Shown: positions 12,109-21,972 of the stretch, piece by piece
Layout: each line of letters opens with the position of its first letter
Numbering within the stretch: the stretch's first letter is position 1
NCBI GenBank assembly: GCA_044868005.1
Contig: JBIOVX010000013.1
Span: 55,023-119,022 of the forward strand
Direction: 5' to 3'
Source of the DNA: DATARR01 sp044868005
GTDB taxonomy: Bacteria; Acidobacteriota; Thermoanaerobaculia; Multivoradales; UBA5704
Length of the DNA stretch: 64,000 nt
Notes under the pieces: model-generated
Told to the model about the DNA's origin: nothing
The model's input: the letters and a program-made list of their open reading frames with translations, nothing else
Databases searched by the model: none
Position numbers and translations under genes: made by a program

Positions 12109-12860
12109 GCGATATGAACAAGACCGCCGTCGTCACCGGCGCCAGCTCGGGCATCGGCGCGGCCACGGCACGCGCCCTCGCCGGGGCGGGGTTCCGCGTC
12201 TTCGCCGGCGCGCGGCGGCAGGACCGGCTGCGCGAGGTGGCGGACCCCATCGGCGCCACGGCCCTGCCGCTCGACGTCACCGATGCCGCCAGTGTGGCGG
12301 CCTTCGCCGCCGGCCTACCCTCCCAGATCCACCTGCTGGTCAACAACGCCGGCGGCGCCCATGGGCTCGACCGCATCGAGAACGCGAGCGAGGAGGACTG
12401 GCGGTGGATGTGGGAGGTCAACGTGCTGGGGGTGATGAACGTCACGCGGGCCCTGCTGCCCGCTCTCAAGGCCTCGGGGGACGGCCACGTCGTCAACGTC
12501 GGCTCGATCGCCGGCTTCGAGACCTACGCGGGAGGCGCCGGCTATACGGGTGCCAAACACGCGGCGCGGGCTCTCACGCGCACGCTGCGCCTCGAGCTGC
12601 TCGGCGAGCCCGTGCGGGTGACCGACATCGCGCCGGGGCTCGCCGAGACCGAGTTCTCGCTCGTGCGCTTCGCCGGCGACGCCGAGCGCGCCGCGGCGGT
12701 CTACCGCGGGCTCCAGCCGCTGACCGCCGAGGACGTCGCCGACTGCATCGTCTGGGCGGCCACCCGCCCCTCCCACGTCAACATCGACGAGATCGTCGTC
12801 CGTCCGCGCGACCAGGCGACCGCCACCCTGGTGCACCGCCGGGACTTGAGCCAGACCTGA
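12105..12860 (+). CDS. Short-chain dehydrogenase (YdfG-like SDR)
   Basis: 251 residues. TGASSGIG is the cofactor motif, NNAGGAHG the second motif, and the catalytic residues are in NVGSIAG and YTGAKHA. The block EVNVLGVMNVTRALLP is typical of the serine 3-dehydrogenase/YdfG-type SDRs that oxidise 3-hydroxy acids, which is the best specific guess. The start chosen is the ATG overlapping the nth stop (ATGA); another ATG lies 9 bases later. No targeting signal. Confidence 0.88.
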   Translation: MSDMNKTAVVTGASSGIGAATARALAGAGFRVFAGARRQDRLREVADPIGATALPLDVTDAASVAAFAAGLPSQIHLLVNNAGGAHGLDRIENASEEDWRWMWEVNVLGVMNVTRALLPALKASGDGHVVNVGSIAGFETYAGGAGYTGAKHAARALTRTLRLELLGEPVRVTDIAPGLAETEFSLVRFAGDAERAAAVYRGLQPLTAEDVADCIVWAATRPSHVNIDEIVVRPRDQATATLVHRRDLSQT

Positions 12861-12863
12861 CCC

Positions 12864-13196
12864 TTGAAGCTCCGCACGTCCCTGCTCCTCGCGGCGATGG
12901 CGCTCGCCGGTTGCAATACGGAGAACCTCACCACGCCCAAGCTCTACCGGACCTCCTGCGCCCGCTGCCACGGCGGCGACGGGCGCGGGGATTCCCGCTA
13001 TCTCGACCGCTACCCGTACCTCGACCTCACCGCCTCGCCCATGGTGCGCCAGGGAGACCGCGCGGCCGTCCGCCAGCGCATCGTCGAGGGCGACGGCCCG
13101 ATGCCCGGCTTCTCCCGCCGGCTGAGCCCGGCCCAGATCGAGCGGCTCGTCGACTTCACCCTCCAGCTCGGCCAATCCGCCAAGGAGACTCGCTGA
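12864..13196 (+). CDS. Mono-haem cytochrome c lipoprotein
   Basis: 110 residues from a TTG start, 3 bases after the SDR stop. The N-terminus is a lipoprotein signal (SLLLAAMALAGC), so the mature protein is anchored on the outer face of a membrane. One haem-binding CxxCH (CARCHGGDGRGD) is present, and the distal Met is probably in DGPMPGFSRRL. This is the standard small class I cytochrome c pattern, an electron carrier of the periplasm. No partner oxidoreductase lies nearby. Confidence 0.88.
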   Translation: MKLRTSLLLAAMALAGCNTENLTTPKLYRTSCARCHGGDGRGDSRYLDRYPYLDLTASPMVRQGDRAAVRQRIVEGDGPMPGFSRRLSPAQIERLVDFTLQLGQSAKETR

Positions 13197-13197
13197 C

Positions 13198-13419
13198 ATG
13201 GACCCGCAACGCATGAAGGACGCCTACCAGAAGCTGCAGAGCCTCGACGACCGCATGACCCACAAGGTCCGCCCGCGCGCCGGCGGCGGGCTCGTGCGGC
13301 CCTCCCAGGAGCAGCTCGAGCAATCCATGCGCGAGCTGGCCACCTACACGGTGGAGCTCAAGGAGGTCGTCCAGGAGCTGTTCCTGGCGATCGCGGGGAA
13401 GCCGCAGGCGCCGGCGTGA
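13198..13419 (+). CDS. Small helical hypothetical protein
   Basis: 73 residues, starting one base after the cytochrome stop, so very likely co-translated. The sequence is hydrophilic and predicted helical (MKDAYQKLQSLDDRMTHKVR; VELKEVVQELFLAIAG). No Cys, no membrane segment and no signal. Function unknown; a partner to the cytochrome is possible only from position. Confidence 0.6.
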   Translation: MDPQRMKDAYQKLQSLDDRMTHKVRPRAGGGLVRPSQEQLEQSMRELATYTVELKEVVQELFLAIAGKPQAPA

Positions 13420-13428
13420 AAACCAGGA

Positions 13429-13505
13429 TGTAGGGGCGGCCCTATGTGGCCGCCCTGTCCTCCTGGCGCCCACACAGAGGGCGGCCACATAGGGCCGCCC
13501 CTACA
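13429..13505. repeat. Dispersed palindromic repeat, two copies in inverted orientation
   Basis: Copy 2 (13429-13458) and copy 3 (13478-13505) are perfect reverse complements over 28 bases, separated by a 19-base spacer. Each copy alone is also a palindrome with GGGCGGCC/GGCCGCCC arms. The same element stands at 748-777 with four base differences. The pair can form a long, very stable hairpin after the 73-residue gene and may act as terminator or mRNA stabiliser. Confidence 0.8.
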
Positions 13506-13630
13506 TCGTCTGTATTGACTCCCTCCCTCTACGCGCATACGCTCCGCGCGTCAAACCCGATTCAGTCGCGCCGTCATCCGCAGTCTGGACGTAGTCCATT
13601 CGCCGCAAGGCACTGCCGAAGGAGGCAAGG

Positions 13631-14041
13631 ATGAACACTGGACGCTTCTTGGGAGCCGCGGTCGCAGTCTGGGTGGTCCGTACCCTGTTGAACGCCGGGT
13701 TCTACGGGTACCTCATGCATGGAGAGTTCGAGAAGATTGACGCCGCCCATCCCGGGATGTTCCGGGAGGTGGTGCCGGCCTTCGTCGCGATCGACCTGCT
13801 CGTCGCCCTCTTGCTGGTCTATCTGATCGTGAAGGCCGTTTCCTGCTTCGGCGGCGGCATGAAGGGGGCGGTCACCATCGCCATCTTCATCGCCATCCTC
13901 GGCCCGATCGTCTTCAGCATGTACTACTACTTCAGCACCACCTACTACACCGTGAATTTCTTCTGCATCGAGTCGGTCTACCAGCTCGTCGCCCACGCCG
14001 TCCAGGGCGCCATCGCGGCGGCGATTTACAAGACGGCCTGA
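13631..14041 (+). CDS. Small polytopic membrane protein
   Basis: 136 residues with about four hydrophobic helices (FLGAAVAVWVVRTLL; VPAFVAIDLLVALLLVYLIV; GAVTIAIFIAILGPIVFSMY; VYQLVAHAVQGAIAAAIY). A strong GGAGG ribosome-binding site stands 7 bases before the ATG. No catalytic motif recognised. It is followed by a strong terminator and is probably monocistronic. Confidence 0.75.
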   Translation: MNTGRFLGAAVAVWVVRTLLNAGFYGYLMHGEFEKIDAAHPGMFREVVPAFVAIDLLVALLLVYLIVKAVSCFGGGMKGAVTIAIFIAILGPIVFSMYYYFSTTYYTVNFFCIESVYQLVAHAVQGAIAAAIYKTA

Positions 14042-14064
14042 CCTTGCTTCCGCCAGAGGATCTC

Positions 14065-14105
14065 GCAGCACCCCGTGCGCAGAGCGCGGGGTGCTGCGGC
14101 TTTTC
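14065..14105 (+). terminator. Rho-independent terminator
   Basis: An 11-bp perfect stem (GCAGCACCCCG with CGGGGTGCTGC) and an 11-base loop are followed by GGCTTTT. It terminates the small membrane protein gene. Confidence 0.85.
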
Positions 14106-14208
14106 CGGGGATTCTGTAACGTAACTTCGTCCTCCTGCGCCTGCTTACTCACCTGTTAGGGGCCGGACTGGCCGGGATGGCGCCGGCCAGGACGGCGGGA
14201 TCTTTCTC

Positions 14209-15600
<1,392 letters not shown>

Positions 15601-15620
15601 GAAGAATGAAAGGCTCCGGG

Positions 15621-16517
15621 CTACCAGTGGAACCCGGATCCATTGTTGTCGGTACGGGGCCGCATGGGGTCGGCGAGGTCCCAGAAATGATCGAAGTTAC
15701 AACGGGGACACGAGTGTGTATCGCAGTAGTCGCGCGCGCAGATCTGGCACCGGGCGGGACCGCCGGCCCTGAGCCGGTACGACGGGGGACCGACGGCGAC
15801 CCCATAGTGCAGATGCGGTCCAGTGCTGGCTCCCACACATCCCGAGCCGACCTCGGCGAGGATGCGGCCCGCCTTAACCCGTTCTCCACTGTTGACCCGG
15901 CGGCCCTTTCGGAAGTTGAGGTGTCCATAGAAGGTGTAGACCGACGAGAGCACCCCCGACGCCCGTCGCGGATGCTCCAACAGGACCGCTTGCCCGTAGC
16001 TCAACTGGTCGCACACCGCTCCGGTCAGCGTGGTTAGGCACTGCTGCACCACGGCGCAGCTTTCGATGGAACCCAAAGGCCCGGCGTAGACCACGACTCC
16101 ATCGGCGAGCGCCGGTACCGGGGTTCCGGCGGAGACTCCGATGTCGATGGCCGGGTGCACGAAGAGCTCGCAACTGAAGCCATCCGCGGGATCCGGCTCG
16201 ACATCCTCGAAGCCTTGGACGAGAGGCGTGCGCGGGAAGGGGTCCCTTACGACTCGCAGGGCTTTCATAGTCTCCCAGGTATCCGCGCCGAGCTTGCCGT
16301 CCGGACTGGGAGCCCCCTGCCGCCGCTGGAAAAGGGCGACCGCCTGAGCGAAGTCGGCTGGAGCGAGGGGCGCTGAGTTAGACGGACAGCCGAGGAGGTT
16401 GACCTCGACGTGATCGCGCAGGTTCCCCCAGCCCAGCAGCGGTGCCACTCGGACATTGAACGCCACGGCTGCCGCCTGCTCCGTCGCGTTGAGAATCCGT
16501 GGTCTCGGCACGCACAT
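15621..16517 (-). CDS. M23 peptidase with N-terminal peptidoglycan-binding-like domain
   Basis: 298 residues, last gene of the leftward nine-gene run. Residues about 1-95 include a PG_binding_1-like repeat (AQAVALFQRRQGAPSPDGKLGADTWE, given here in outline by its ends AQAVALF and LGADTWE). The LytM/M23 domain follows with the zinc motif HPAIDI (His121, Asp125) and GPHLHYG (HxH). The family cleaves peptide cross-links in peptidoglycan. A C-terminal Cys-rich stretch (CQICARDYCDTHSCPRC) looks like a small metal- or disulfide-stabilised knuckle, unusual for M23 enzymes. There is no signal peptide, although its target should be outside the cytoplasm. It starts 12 bases after the amidohydrolase stop. 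Confidence 0.85.
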   Translation of the reverse strand: MCVPRPRILNATEQAAAVAFNVRVAPLLGWGNLRDHVEVNLLGCPSNSAPLAPADFAQAVALFQRRQGAPSPDGKLGADTWETMKALRVVRDPFPRTPLVQGFEDVEPDPADGFSCELFVHPAIDIGVSAGTPVPALADGVVVYAGPLGSIESCAVVQQCLTTLTGAVCDQLSYGQAVLLEHPRRASGVLSSVYTFYGHLNFRKGRRVNSGERVKAGRILAEVGSGCVGASTGPHLHYGVAVGPPSYRLRAGGPARCQICARDYCDTHSCPRCNFDHFWDLADPMRPRTDNNGSGFHW

Positions 16518-16529
16518 CGGTAGGCTCCT

Positions 16530-17357
16530 TTACACCCGAAAGGGATCTCCTTGCCATGGATCGTGCACCTCTTCTGCGGGAGCCGAGGCCGCGGGAACCG
16601 CGACGCGTCTCGCCACCGCCACCGGCTCGCCGACCGGCCGCATCAGCCGCAGGATGTTCCCCGCCAACATCCTTTTTTCTTCGGCTGGCGGAAATCCCAG
16701 GGCCCTTACCTTGGCCAGCTCGACGCCCGGATGGAGCCACGGGCCGTCCGAGCCGAAGAGGATCTTGCCGGCGCCCGCCCGCTTCGCCGCCTGCTCCAGG
16801 ATGTCGAAGCGGCGCACGCCGGAGGTGTCCGTGTAGACGTTCGGATGCCGCACCAGATGATCGATGAGCGCGAGCTGGGCGCGCCAATCGTCGGCGAAGC
16901 TTCCCAGATGGGGAATGATGAAGTTGACCTCCGGATACTCGGTCGCCAGCAGCTCGACGACCGAGACCTCCCCCATGACGTCGTAGAGCACCGGCAGCCC
17001 ATAAGCCTTCGCGGCCTCGCAGATCTCCCGCGTGATGCGCGCGTCGTGGCGGTGGACCTTGATGCCGCGAAAGCCGTGTTGCTCGACCGCCTCGCGGACC
17101 AGCAGCTCCACCCGTCCGCGGTCGCTCGCGGGGTTGATGAACGCGAAGCCATAGAAGCGGTCCGGCCGGCTGTGGACGATGCGCGCCACCTGCCGGTTCG
17201 CCACGCGGTAATCCGAATGGAACGCCGCGAAGAGGACGGTGCGGTGGATCCCCGCCGCGTCCGCCCACCGCAGATAACCCTTCAGGGGAGCGTTCGTATC
17301 CCAGGGACCGGTGAGCCCGTCGCCCTTTCCCGCGTGGCAGTGGCAGTCGATGATCAC
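16530..17357 (-). CDS. Amidohydrolase family protein (amidohydro_2 type)
   Basis: 275 residues. It starts MIIDCHCHAG, with the metal-binding HxH on the first strand of a TIM barrel; GIKVHRHD, FIIPHLGSF and ILFGSDGPW give further metal-site residues, as in the ACMSD/amidohydro_2 branch (hydrolytic or decarboxylating). The last 35 residues are a Pro/Ala-rich tail not typical of the family. It sits inside a run of cell-wall-active proteins, 15 bases after the M15-like gene, so it is probably co-transcribed. How a metabolic hydrolase serves that cluster is unclear; it could be unrelated cargo or modify a small product. Confidence 0.82.
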   Translation of the reverse strand: MIIDCHCHAGKGDGLTGPWDTNAPLKGYLRWADAAGIHRTVLFAAFHSDYRVANRQVARIVHSRPDRFYGFAFINPASDRGRVELLVREAVEQHGFRGIKVHRHDARITREICEAAKAYGLPVLYDVMGEVSVVELLATEYPEVNFIIPHLGSFADDWRAQLALIDHLVRHPNVYTDTSGVRRFDILEQAAKRAGAGKILFGSDGPWLHPGVELAKVRALGFPPAEEKRMLAGNILRLMRPVGEPVAVARRVAVPAASAPAEEVHDPWQGDPFRV

Positions 17358-17372
17358 GGCGTACCCTGCGAT

Positions 17373-18257
17373 TCAAGAAGCCTTTCCGGAGGCCACCTGA
17401 CGGAAGAGCCGATCGAAGATCTCGTTCAGCTCGCGGTTGGACTTGAAGATCTCCGGCCCTTTCCGCGCGTAGTCGAGCAGGGCTTTCTTGGTGGCCGCAT
17501 CGAGCTTGCCGGTGATCTTGACGGTGCGCCCGAGGACGACGCCGAGGGCCTCCTGCACGAAGCGCAGAGTGGCCGAGCCGCGGGTGATACGGCCGCGTCC
17601 CTGGTTGGTGTCGCAATGGAAATGGTCCTGGTGATCCGCGCGGTGGTAATCGATCACCGTCGCGAAGGAGAGCCGCAGACAGGCGTTGAGCCGCCGCAGC
17701 AGAGCGCGCTGCCCCGGGTCGCGGAAGTTGTGGACGATCGTCTCCCGCACCCGGCTCGCCGGACCGCCGGAGGCCGCCCAGCGCACGCCGGCGACATCGA
17801 TGGCGTCGCCGAAGGAATGATTGGAGAGCGCCGGCGGATTGCTGTTGCGGATGCAGCGGCAATAGAGCGAGCCCATGGTCAGGATGACGTCGAAGGGCAG
17901 GCCGAAGGCGCGCGCGTTGCGGACGAACGCCTCCAGGGCGGCGATCGCCCGCGGCACCATGCGCTGGGTCCGTCCCTCCTGGCGCTTGGTGACGCGGCGC
18001 AGTTTGGTGGCGGCGTCACGGCCGACGCCGGAGACGTAGTGGAAGGGGATTCCCGACACCCGGGTGACGCAGCGCAGATCCGGGATCGCCGGGCAGGGCC
18101 GCGGCGAGGAGCAGCGGTCCGTCGCCGTGCCGGCCTTCTGCGGACACGGCTGGCTGACCGTCGACGTCCCGGGCGCAGAAAGCCCTGAGCCGCCGACTTC
18201 GAAGACGAACTCCTGCTCGAAATCAGCGGGCGCGGGAACGAAGCTGCGGTTGTTCAT
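17373..18257 (-). CDS. Extensin/M15-like peptidase with shared header and PG-binding-like C-terminus
   Basis: 294 residues. Residues 1-20 are a header (MNNRSFVPAP, then DFEQEFVFE) almost identical to that of the next gene upstream. A Cys-containing linker leads to a LAS/M15-like metallopeptidase domain: SNHSFGDAIDV (zinc His147, Asp154) and DHQDHFHCD (His212/214), as in extensin-like and VanY-type DD-carboxypeptidases. Residues about 225-265 (RFVQEALGVVLGRTVK, ITGKLDAATKKALLDYA) resemble a peptidoglycan-binding repeat. No signal peptide. A strong GGAGAC ribosome-binding site precedes the start. It probably trims peptidoglycan stem peptides after delivery outside the cytoplasm. Confidence 0.82.
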   Translation of the reverse strand: MNNRSFVPAPADFEQEFVFEVGGSGLSAPGTSTVSQPCPQKAGTATDRCSSPRPCPAIPDLRCVTRVSGIPFHYVSGVGRDAATKLRRVTKRQEGRTQRMVPRAIAALEAFVRNARAFGLPFDVILTMGSLYCRCIRNSNPPALSNHSFGDAIDVAGVRWAASGGPASRVRETIVHNFRDPGQRALLRRLNACLRLSFATVIDYHRADHQDHFHCDTNQGRGRITRGSATLRFVQEALGVVLGRTVKITGKLDAATKKALLDYARKGPEIFKSNRELNEIFDRLFRQVASGKAS

Positions 18258-18284
18258 AGCGTCTCCTTCCGATTCGGTGTTCGG

Positions 18285-20894
18285 TCAGCGCCGGAGATAG
18301 GGGCTTGCCGCGATGCGCTCGCCCCAATGCTGGATCGGCACCCAGAAGTGCGGGTGGATGCCCTCGCGCGTCTTGGCGTTGCTGGCGATCACCGAGACGT
18401 TCGGCAGCGCCCGCTTGCCGAGCTTCTCCGCCTGATTCTGGGTCGGCGCGCCGCGCAGGTAGTAGATGAAGAGACGCGACTGCGGGTGGGCTTTCGCCCA
18501 GGCCGCCCAGCCCTCGGAGTCGACGTTATTGATGGCCGCGTAGGTCGAGTCGAATCCCCACACTTCCTTGATGAGCGCGGCGTAGCGGTTGCCCGATCGC
18601 GCGAGCAGGCGCATCGGCACGCCGGCGCCGGAGTGCCCCGCGAGGATGACGTTGCGGATCGCGGGCGCCGCGCCGCTCGACCAGTACGACGCCGTCGCGG
18701 CCAGCACCGCGTCGAGATACTGGTCGAGACCGCCGCGCTCCAGCAGCTTGCCGGCCTGGGACTTCGGACCGAGCGTGGGCGCGATCAGCACCGCGGCCTT
18801 GCCGCTGGCGGCGAGGTGCTCGCGCAGCGGCCAGCACTTGTGCTTCAGGTAGGCCCAGACGGATTTCCGGGAGCCGGGAATCGCGGTGCGGTGGCCGTGG
18901 AGGTAGAGGATGACGTCGATCGTGCGGCTGTTGCGGCTCACGGCGGGCGGGAAATAGACCGCGCTCCACTGGCGCCAATCCGGCGTCGAGGCCGCGCGCA
19001 ACGGCACCTTCACGATCTTGGTGAGCGCGGCCGGCGTTTGTTCTTCGCCCACCAGGGGAGACTGGGCTCCCTTGGCTGCTCCCTTGACGGACGGCACTTC
19101 ACCCTGCACGGACGAGGGACGGAGGGCGGCGTTCGGCGTATACCCCAGCTTCGACGCCAGGGCCATCTTCTTCTCCACGTTCTCGCCCTTGAGAGTGCGG
19201 GTCACGGTGACGCGGCGGCCTCCCTTCGTCACGGTCACGTCGACGCTCTTGTCGCGGAGAAACGCCCAGCGCTGCGCTTCGGGCATGCCGGCGAGCTGGC
19301 TCCGGAATTTTTTGAGGAAGGAGCGGGCGTAGCCGCTGCCGCGCGAGAACCGGTAGAGCACGGCCATGCGGATGTCCCAATCCGAGCCCGGCGCGGGGAA
19401 GAGCTCGGGGAAGTCCTTGCGCAGGCCGCGGGCGCCCTCCTCCAGATCGGCGAGCCCCACGCGGACCTGCGTGGTGGGATTCGTCCACTGCTGCGGATCG
19501 GCGCCGATCTTGGCGCAGAGCCGCGCCCACGTCGAGGGGCTGCGCCCTTCGCGGCCGGGAGGAGCGAATTCGCAGCTCCGCCAATCGCCGCTCGTGCACC
19601 GGCCATGGAGGCCGCCCGGAACCTGGAAGATCCCCAGCTCGTAGAAGGTCGGGCTCGTCCAGCCGTTCTTCTTCGTTCCATGCGTCGCGTCCGTGAACTT
19701 TCCCCCCGATTCGTACTTGACGAACGCGAGCAGGATCGAGCGCGGGACCTCCGGGCAGATGCGCTGCCGCCACTGCTCGATCAGCGCTTCCGTCGTGGTT
19801 CCCGGCATGCCGGGGACCTCGCGCTTGGCGATGACCCTTGCTTCGGCGACATCCCGGTCGGTCGATGCCGCGGTCTTCGGCTGCGCTCTCCGGGAAGGCG
19901 GCGCCGCCGGAGCGGTGGCCGGCGTGGACGCGCCCGGCGCGCCGGCTCCGTATCTCGCGAGGTGCAGCAGGTACCGCGTGGGATCGAGCAGCCGCGGCGG
20001 CGGGCTGTCGCCCGTCCACCACCGGTAGGCGCTCTTCGAGCCCCGTGTGTAGGTCTCGAAATGCAGCATGCTGGTGTCGCTCACGTAGCCGATGACCTGC
20101 CCGGCGCGCACCGGCGACCCGGCCTTCAGCCCCGTCCTCTTGAAGGAGTCGGGGCTGACCTCGCCGTAATTGACGACGACGCCCGAGTGCTCGACGAGGA
20201 TCTTGTAGGTGCGCTGCCCGCTCTTGGCGTTGTAGAAGAAGCTGAAGTCGACCACCGTGCCGTTCTCGCACGCGATGACCGCGTCGCCGCGATACGCGAA
20301 GAGGTCGATCCCGGCGTGGTTGCGGGCGGTGACCACGCCGTTGCGCTTGCCCTTCCGGCCTGCTTTGAATACCCGGCCGGCTCTGCCGACGATCTTGCCG
20401 GCGGTCGTGCGATAGGAGACCAGGCGGGCCTGCGGGTGCGAGGTTTTAACGGGCCAGTAGCTGCCGGACGGCGGCAGCGGTGCGAAGGGCACTTCCGTCT
20501 TCTTGGGCTCGGGCTGCGCCGTTGACGTCCCCGGCGCGGAGAGTTCCCACTCGGACTCCCACTCGGAAGCATCGGGCTCGGCGGCGGCAGCCGGTTCCGG
20601 CTCCGGCTCGGCGGCGTCCGGGGCGGACGTACCCGGCTCCGGCTCCGGTTCCGCCGGCTCGGCGGCGGGCGCGGGCTCGTCGAACGTCAGGTCGAGCGTG
20701 GCGCCGGTCCACCAGGGGGGACGAGGGCCGCGGACGGGGAAGCGCGGGCGGCGGATCGGCCGCGGGCGAGGCCGCCGCCGAAGAGGCCGCCGGGCCGGAC
20801 GCGCGAAGGCGCGGCGAAGGCGCGGGCCGCGGAGCTCGAAGACGAACTCCTGCTCGAAATCAGAGGGCGTGGGAACGAAGCTCCGGTCGTTCAT
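18285..20894 (-). CDS. Three-enzyme fusion: M23 peptidase + SLT-like transglycosylase + GxSxG hydrolase
   Basis: 869 residues. Order: shared header (1-20); Arg/Pro-rich segment (about 24-60); acidic Pro/Glu/Ala-rich linker (about 70-130); M23 domain (about 150-310) with HAGID (His193, Asp197) and SMLHFE (about 275-280), where the first His of HxH is Met; Pro/Ala linker; lysozyme/SLT-like domain (about 355-590) with catalytic-type YESGG (Glu395) and ELGIFQV; then an alpha/beta-hydrolase (about 625-869) with YLHGH, nucleophile elbow GHSGAG (753-758), WGFDS and HPHFW. It could therefore cut cross-links, glycan strands and an ester or amide. No signal peptide. The start overlaps the PLP-enzyme gene by 35 bases. 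I know no named protein with this exact combination. Confidence 0.8.
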   Translation of the reverse strand: MNDRSFVPTPSDFEQEFVFELRGPRLRRAFARPARRPLRRRPRPRPIRRPRFPVRGPRPPWWTGATLDLTFDEPAPAAEPAEPEPEPGTSAPDAAEPEPEPAAAAEPDASEWESEWELSAPGTSTAQPEPKKTEVPFAPLPPSGSYWPVKTSHPQARLVSYRTTAGKIVGRAGRVFKAGRKGKRNGVVTARNHAGIDLFAYRGDAVIACENGTVVDFSFFYNAKSGQRTYKILVEHSGVVVNYGEVSPDSFKRTGLKAGSPVRAGQVIGYVSDTSMLHFETYTRGSKSAYRWWTGDSPPPRLLDPTRYLLHLARYGAGAPGASTPATAPAAPPSRRAQPKTAASTDRDVAEARVIAKREVPGMPGTTTEALIEQWRQRICPEVPRSILLAFVKYESGGKFTDATHGTKKNGWTSPTFYELGIFQVPGGLHGRCTSGDWRSCEFAPPGREGRSPSTWARLCAKIGADPQQWTNPTTQVRVGLADLEEGARGLRKDFPELFPAPGSDWDIRMAVLYRFSRGSGYARSFLKKFRSQLAGMPEAQRWAFLRDKSVDVTVTKGGRRVTVTRTLKGENVEKKMALASKLGYTPNAALRPSSVQGEVPSVKGAAKGAQSPLVGEEQTPAALTKIVKVPLRAASTPDWRQWSAVYFPPAVSRNSRTIDVILYLHGHRTAIPGSRKSVWAYLKHKCWPLREHLAASGKAAVLIAPTLGPKSQAGKLLERGGLDQYLDAVLAATASYWSSGAAPAIRNVILAGHSGAGVPMRLLARSGNRYAALIKEVWGFDSTYAAINNVDSEGWAAWAKAHPQSRLFIYYLRGAPTQNQAEKLGKRALPNVSVIASNAKTREGIHPHFWVPIQHWGERIAASPYLRR

Positions 20895-21960
20895 GGTGTC
20901 TCCTCCCGATACTCGGGATGGTCCGGGCGAGGAGGCCCACCGCCCGGTCGATCGCCTCCGGCGCCACGTCGGCGCGGAGAAGGAAGGTGAGGAGGGGCCC
21001 CGGCCGGCACCGTCCCTGCCGCAGAACGGTTCGCACGCCCGCGGCCGCCAGCCGCCGATACAGGTCCACCGGATCCGTCCCGCCGGGGATCTCCAGGTTC
21101 TGCACCGGCGAGAGCCCGCCGCCCACGGTCAAACCGAGGTCCCGCAGGCCCGCCCGGAAGTGGATCACCCGCTCGGCGAGCTGCTGCCGCAGACGGTCCC
21201 CCCGCTCGCGGTTGATCGACAGCGCGGCTTCGGCGGCCCGGATGGCCGCCACGGACGGCGGGCTCGAGTAGACGAGGGTCTCGCTCTGCCGGAGGAAGGA
21301 GATTACGGCCTCGCCGGTGCCCGCCAGCACGGCCAGCGGCACGCCGAAGCTCTTGGCCAGCGAAGAGACGAAGAGGAGCCGCGGCGAGGAGATCCCCAGG
21401 AACGCCGGCGATCCACCCCCGCCCCGGCCATAGGGCGTCTCCGGCCGTGGGCCGCGGCCGAGCAGCCCTAGGGCCTGCGAGTCGTCCACCAGCAGCCAGC
21501 CGCCGCGCTCCTCGACGAGAGCGAGATAGCGGTCGAGCGGCGGTACCCGGCCACAGTCCGGACAGAGGCCGTCCGTCACTACGAGGGGTGCGGGGCCGCC
21601 CTGTTCGAGACTCCTGGCCAAGGATCGGGGATCGTGATGGCGGAAGGCTGCCGCGCTCACTCCTGCCGCCGCCGCCCGCTCGATACCCCAGCGGCCCACC
21701 GGATAGAGATGCTCGTCGGCCAGGATGCGCAGCGGTTGCCGCCGGATCTGGCCGCAGAGATCCCAGAAGAGATGCAGGGTGGAGACCCCGAGCGTGGCGG
21801 TCTCCGCTCCCACCAGCAACGCCAGATGGCGGGCCACCGACCGGGACCCCGCCGGCGGCACGAGCGCCGCCGGCGCGCCCGCCGTGAGCCTGCGCCAGGG
21901 CCGCAGCGCCGCGGAGCCGTGGGCGAGGCCGAGGTACAGCGCCGAGTTGAAACCGGCCAC
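20860..21960 (-). CDS. PLP-dependent AONS-like aminotransferase/synthase
   Basis: 366 residues from a GTG start 12 bases after the previous stop. The fold-type I pattern resembles the alpha-oxoamine synthase family (8-amino-7-oxononanoate synthase, KBL): the PLP-ring Asp is in LLVDDSQALGLLG, the Schiff-base Lys in SSLAKSFGVPLA, and VYSSPPSVAA follows. In canonical AONS the segment reads DDAHG with a His stacking on PLP; here the equivalent position is Gln (DDSQ). The C-terminus overlaps the next gene by 35 bases. Acyl-CoA plus amino acid condensation is the family reaction; the product here is unknown. Its place in a cell-wall-lytic operon is unexplained. Confidence 0.75.
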   Translation of the reverse strand: MAGFNSALYLGLAHGSAALRPWRRLTAGAPAALVPPAGSRSVARHLALLVGAETATLGVSTLHLFWDLCGQIRRQPLRILADEHLYPVGRWGIERAAAAGVSAAAFRHHDPRSLARSLEQGGPAPLVVTDGLCPDCGRVPPLDRYLALVEERGGWLLVDDSQALGLLGRGPRPETPYGRGGGGSPAFLGISSPRLLFVSSLAKSFGVPLAVLAGTGEAVISFLRQSETLVYSSPPSVAAIRAAEAALSINRERGDRLRQQLAERVIHFRAGLRDLGLTVGGGLSPVQNLEIPGGTDPVDLYRRLAAAGVRTVLRQGRCRPGPLLTFLLRADVAPEAIDRAVGLLARTIPSIGRRHHERPELRSHAL

Positions 21961-21972
21961 CGGCGATCCCGT

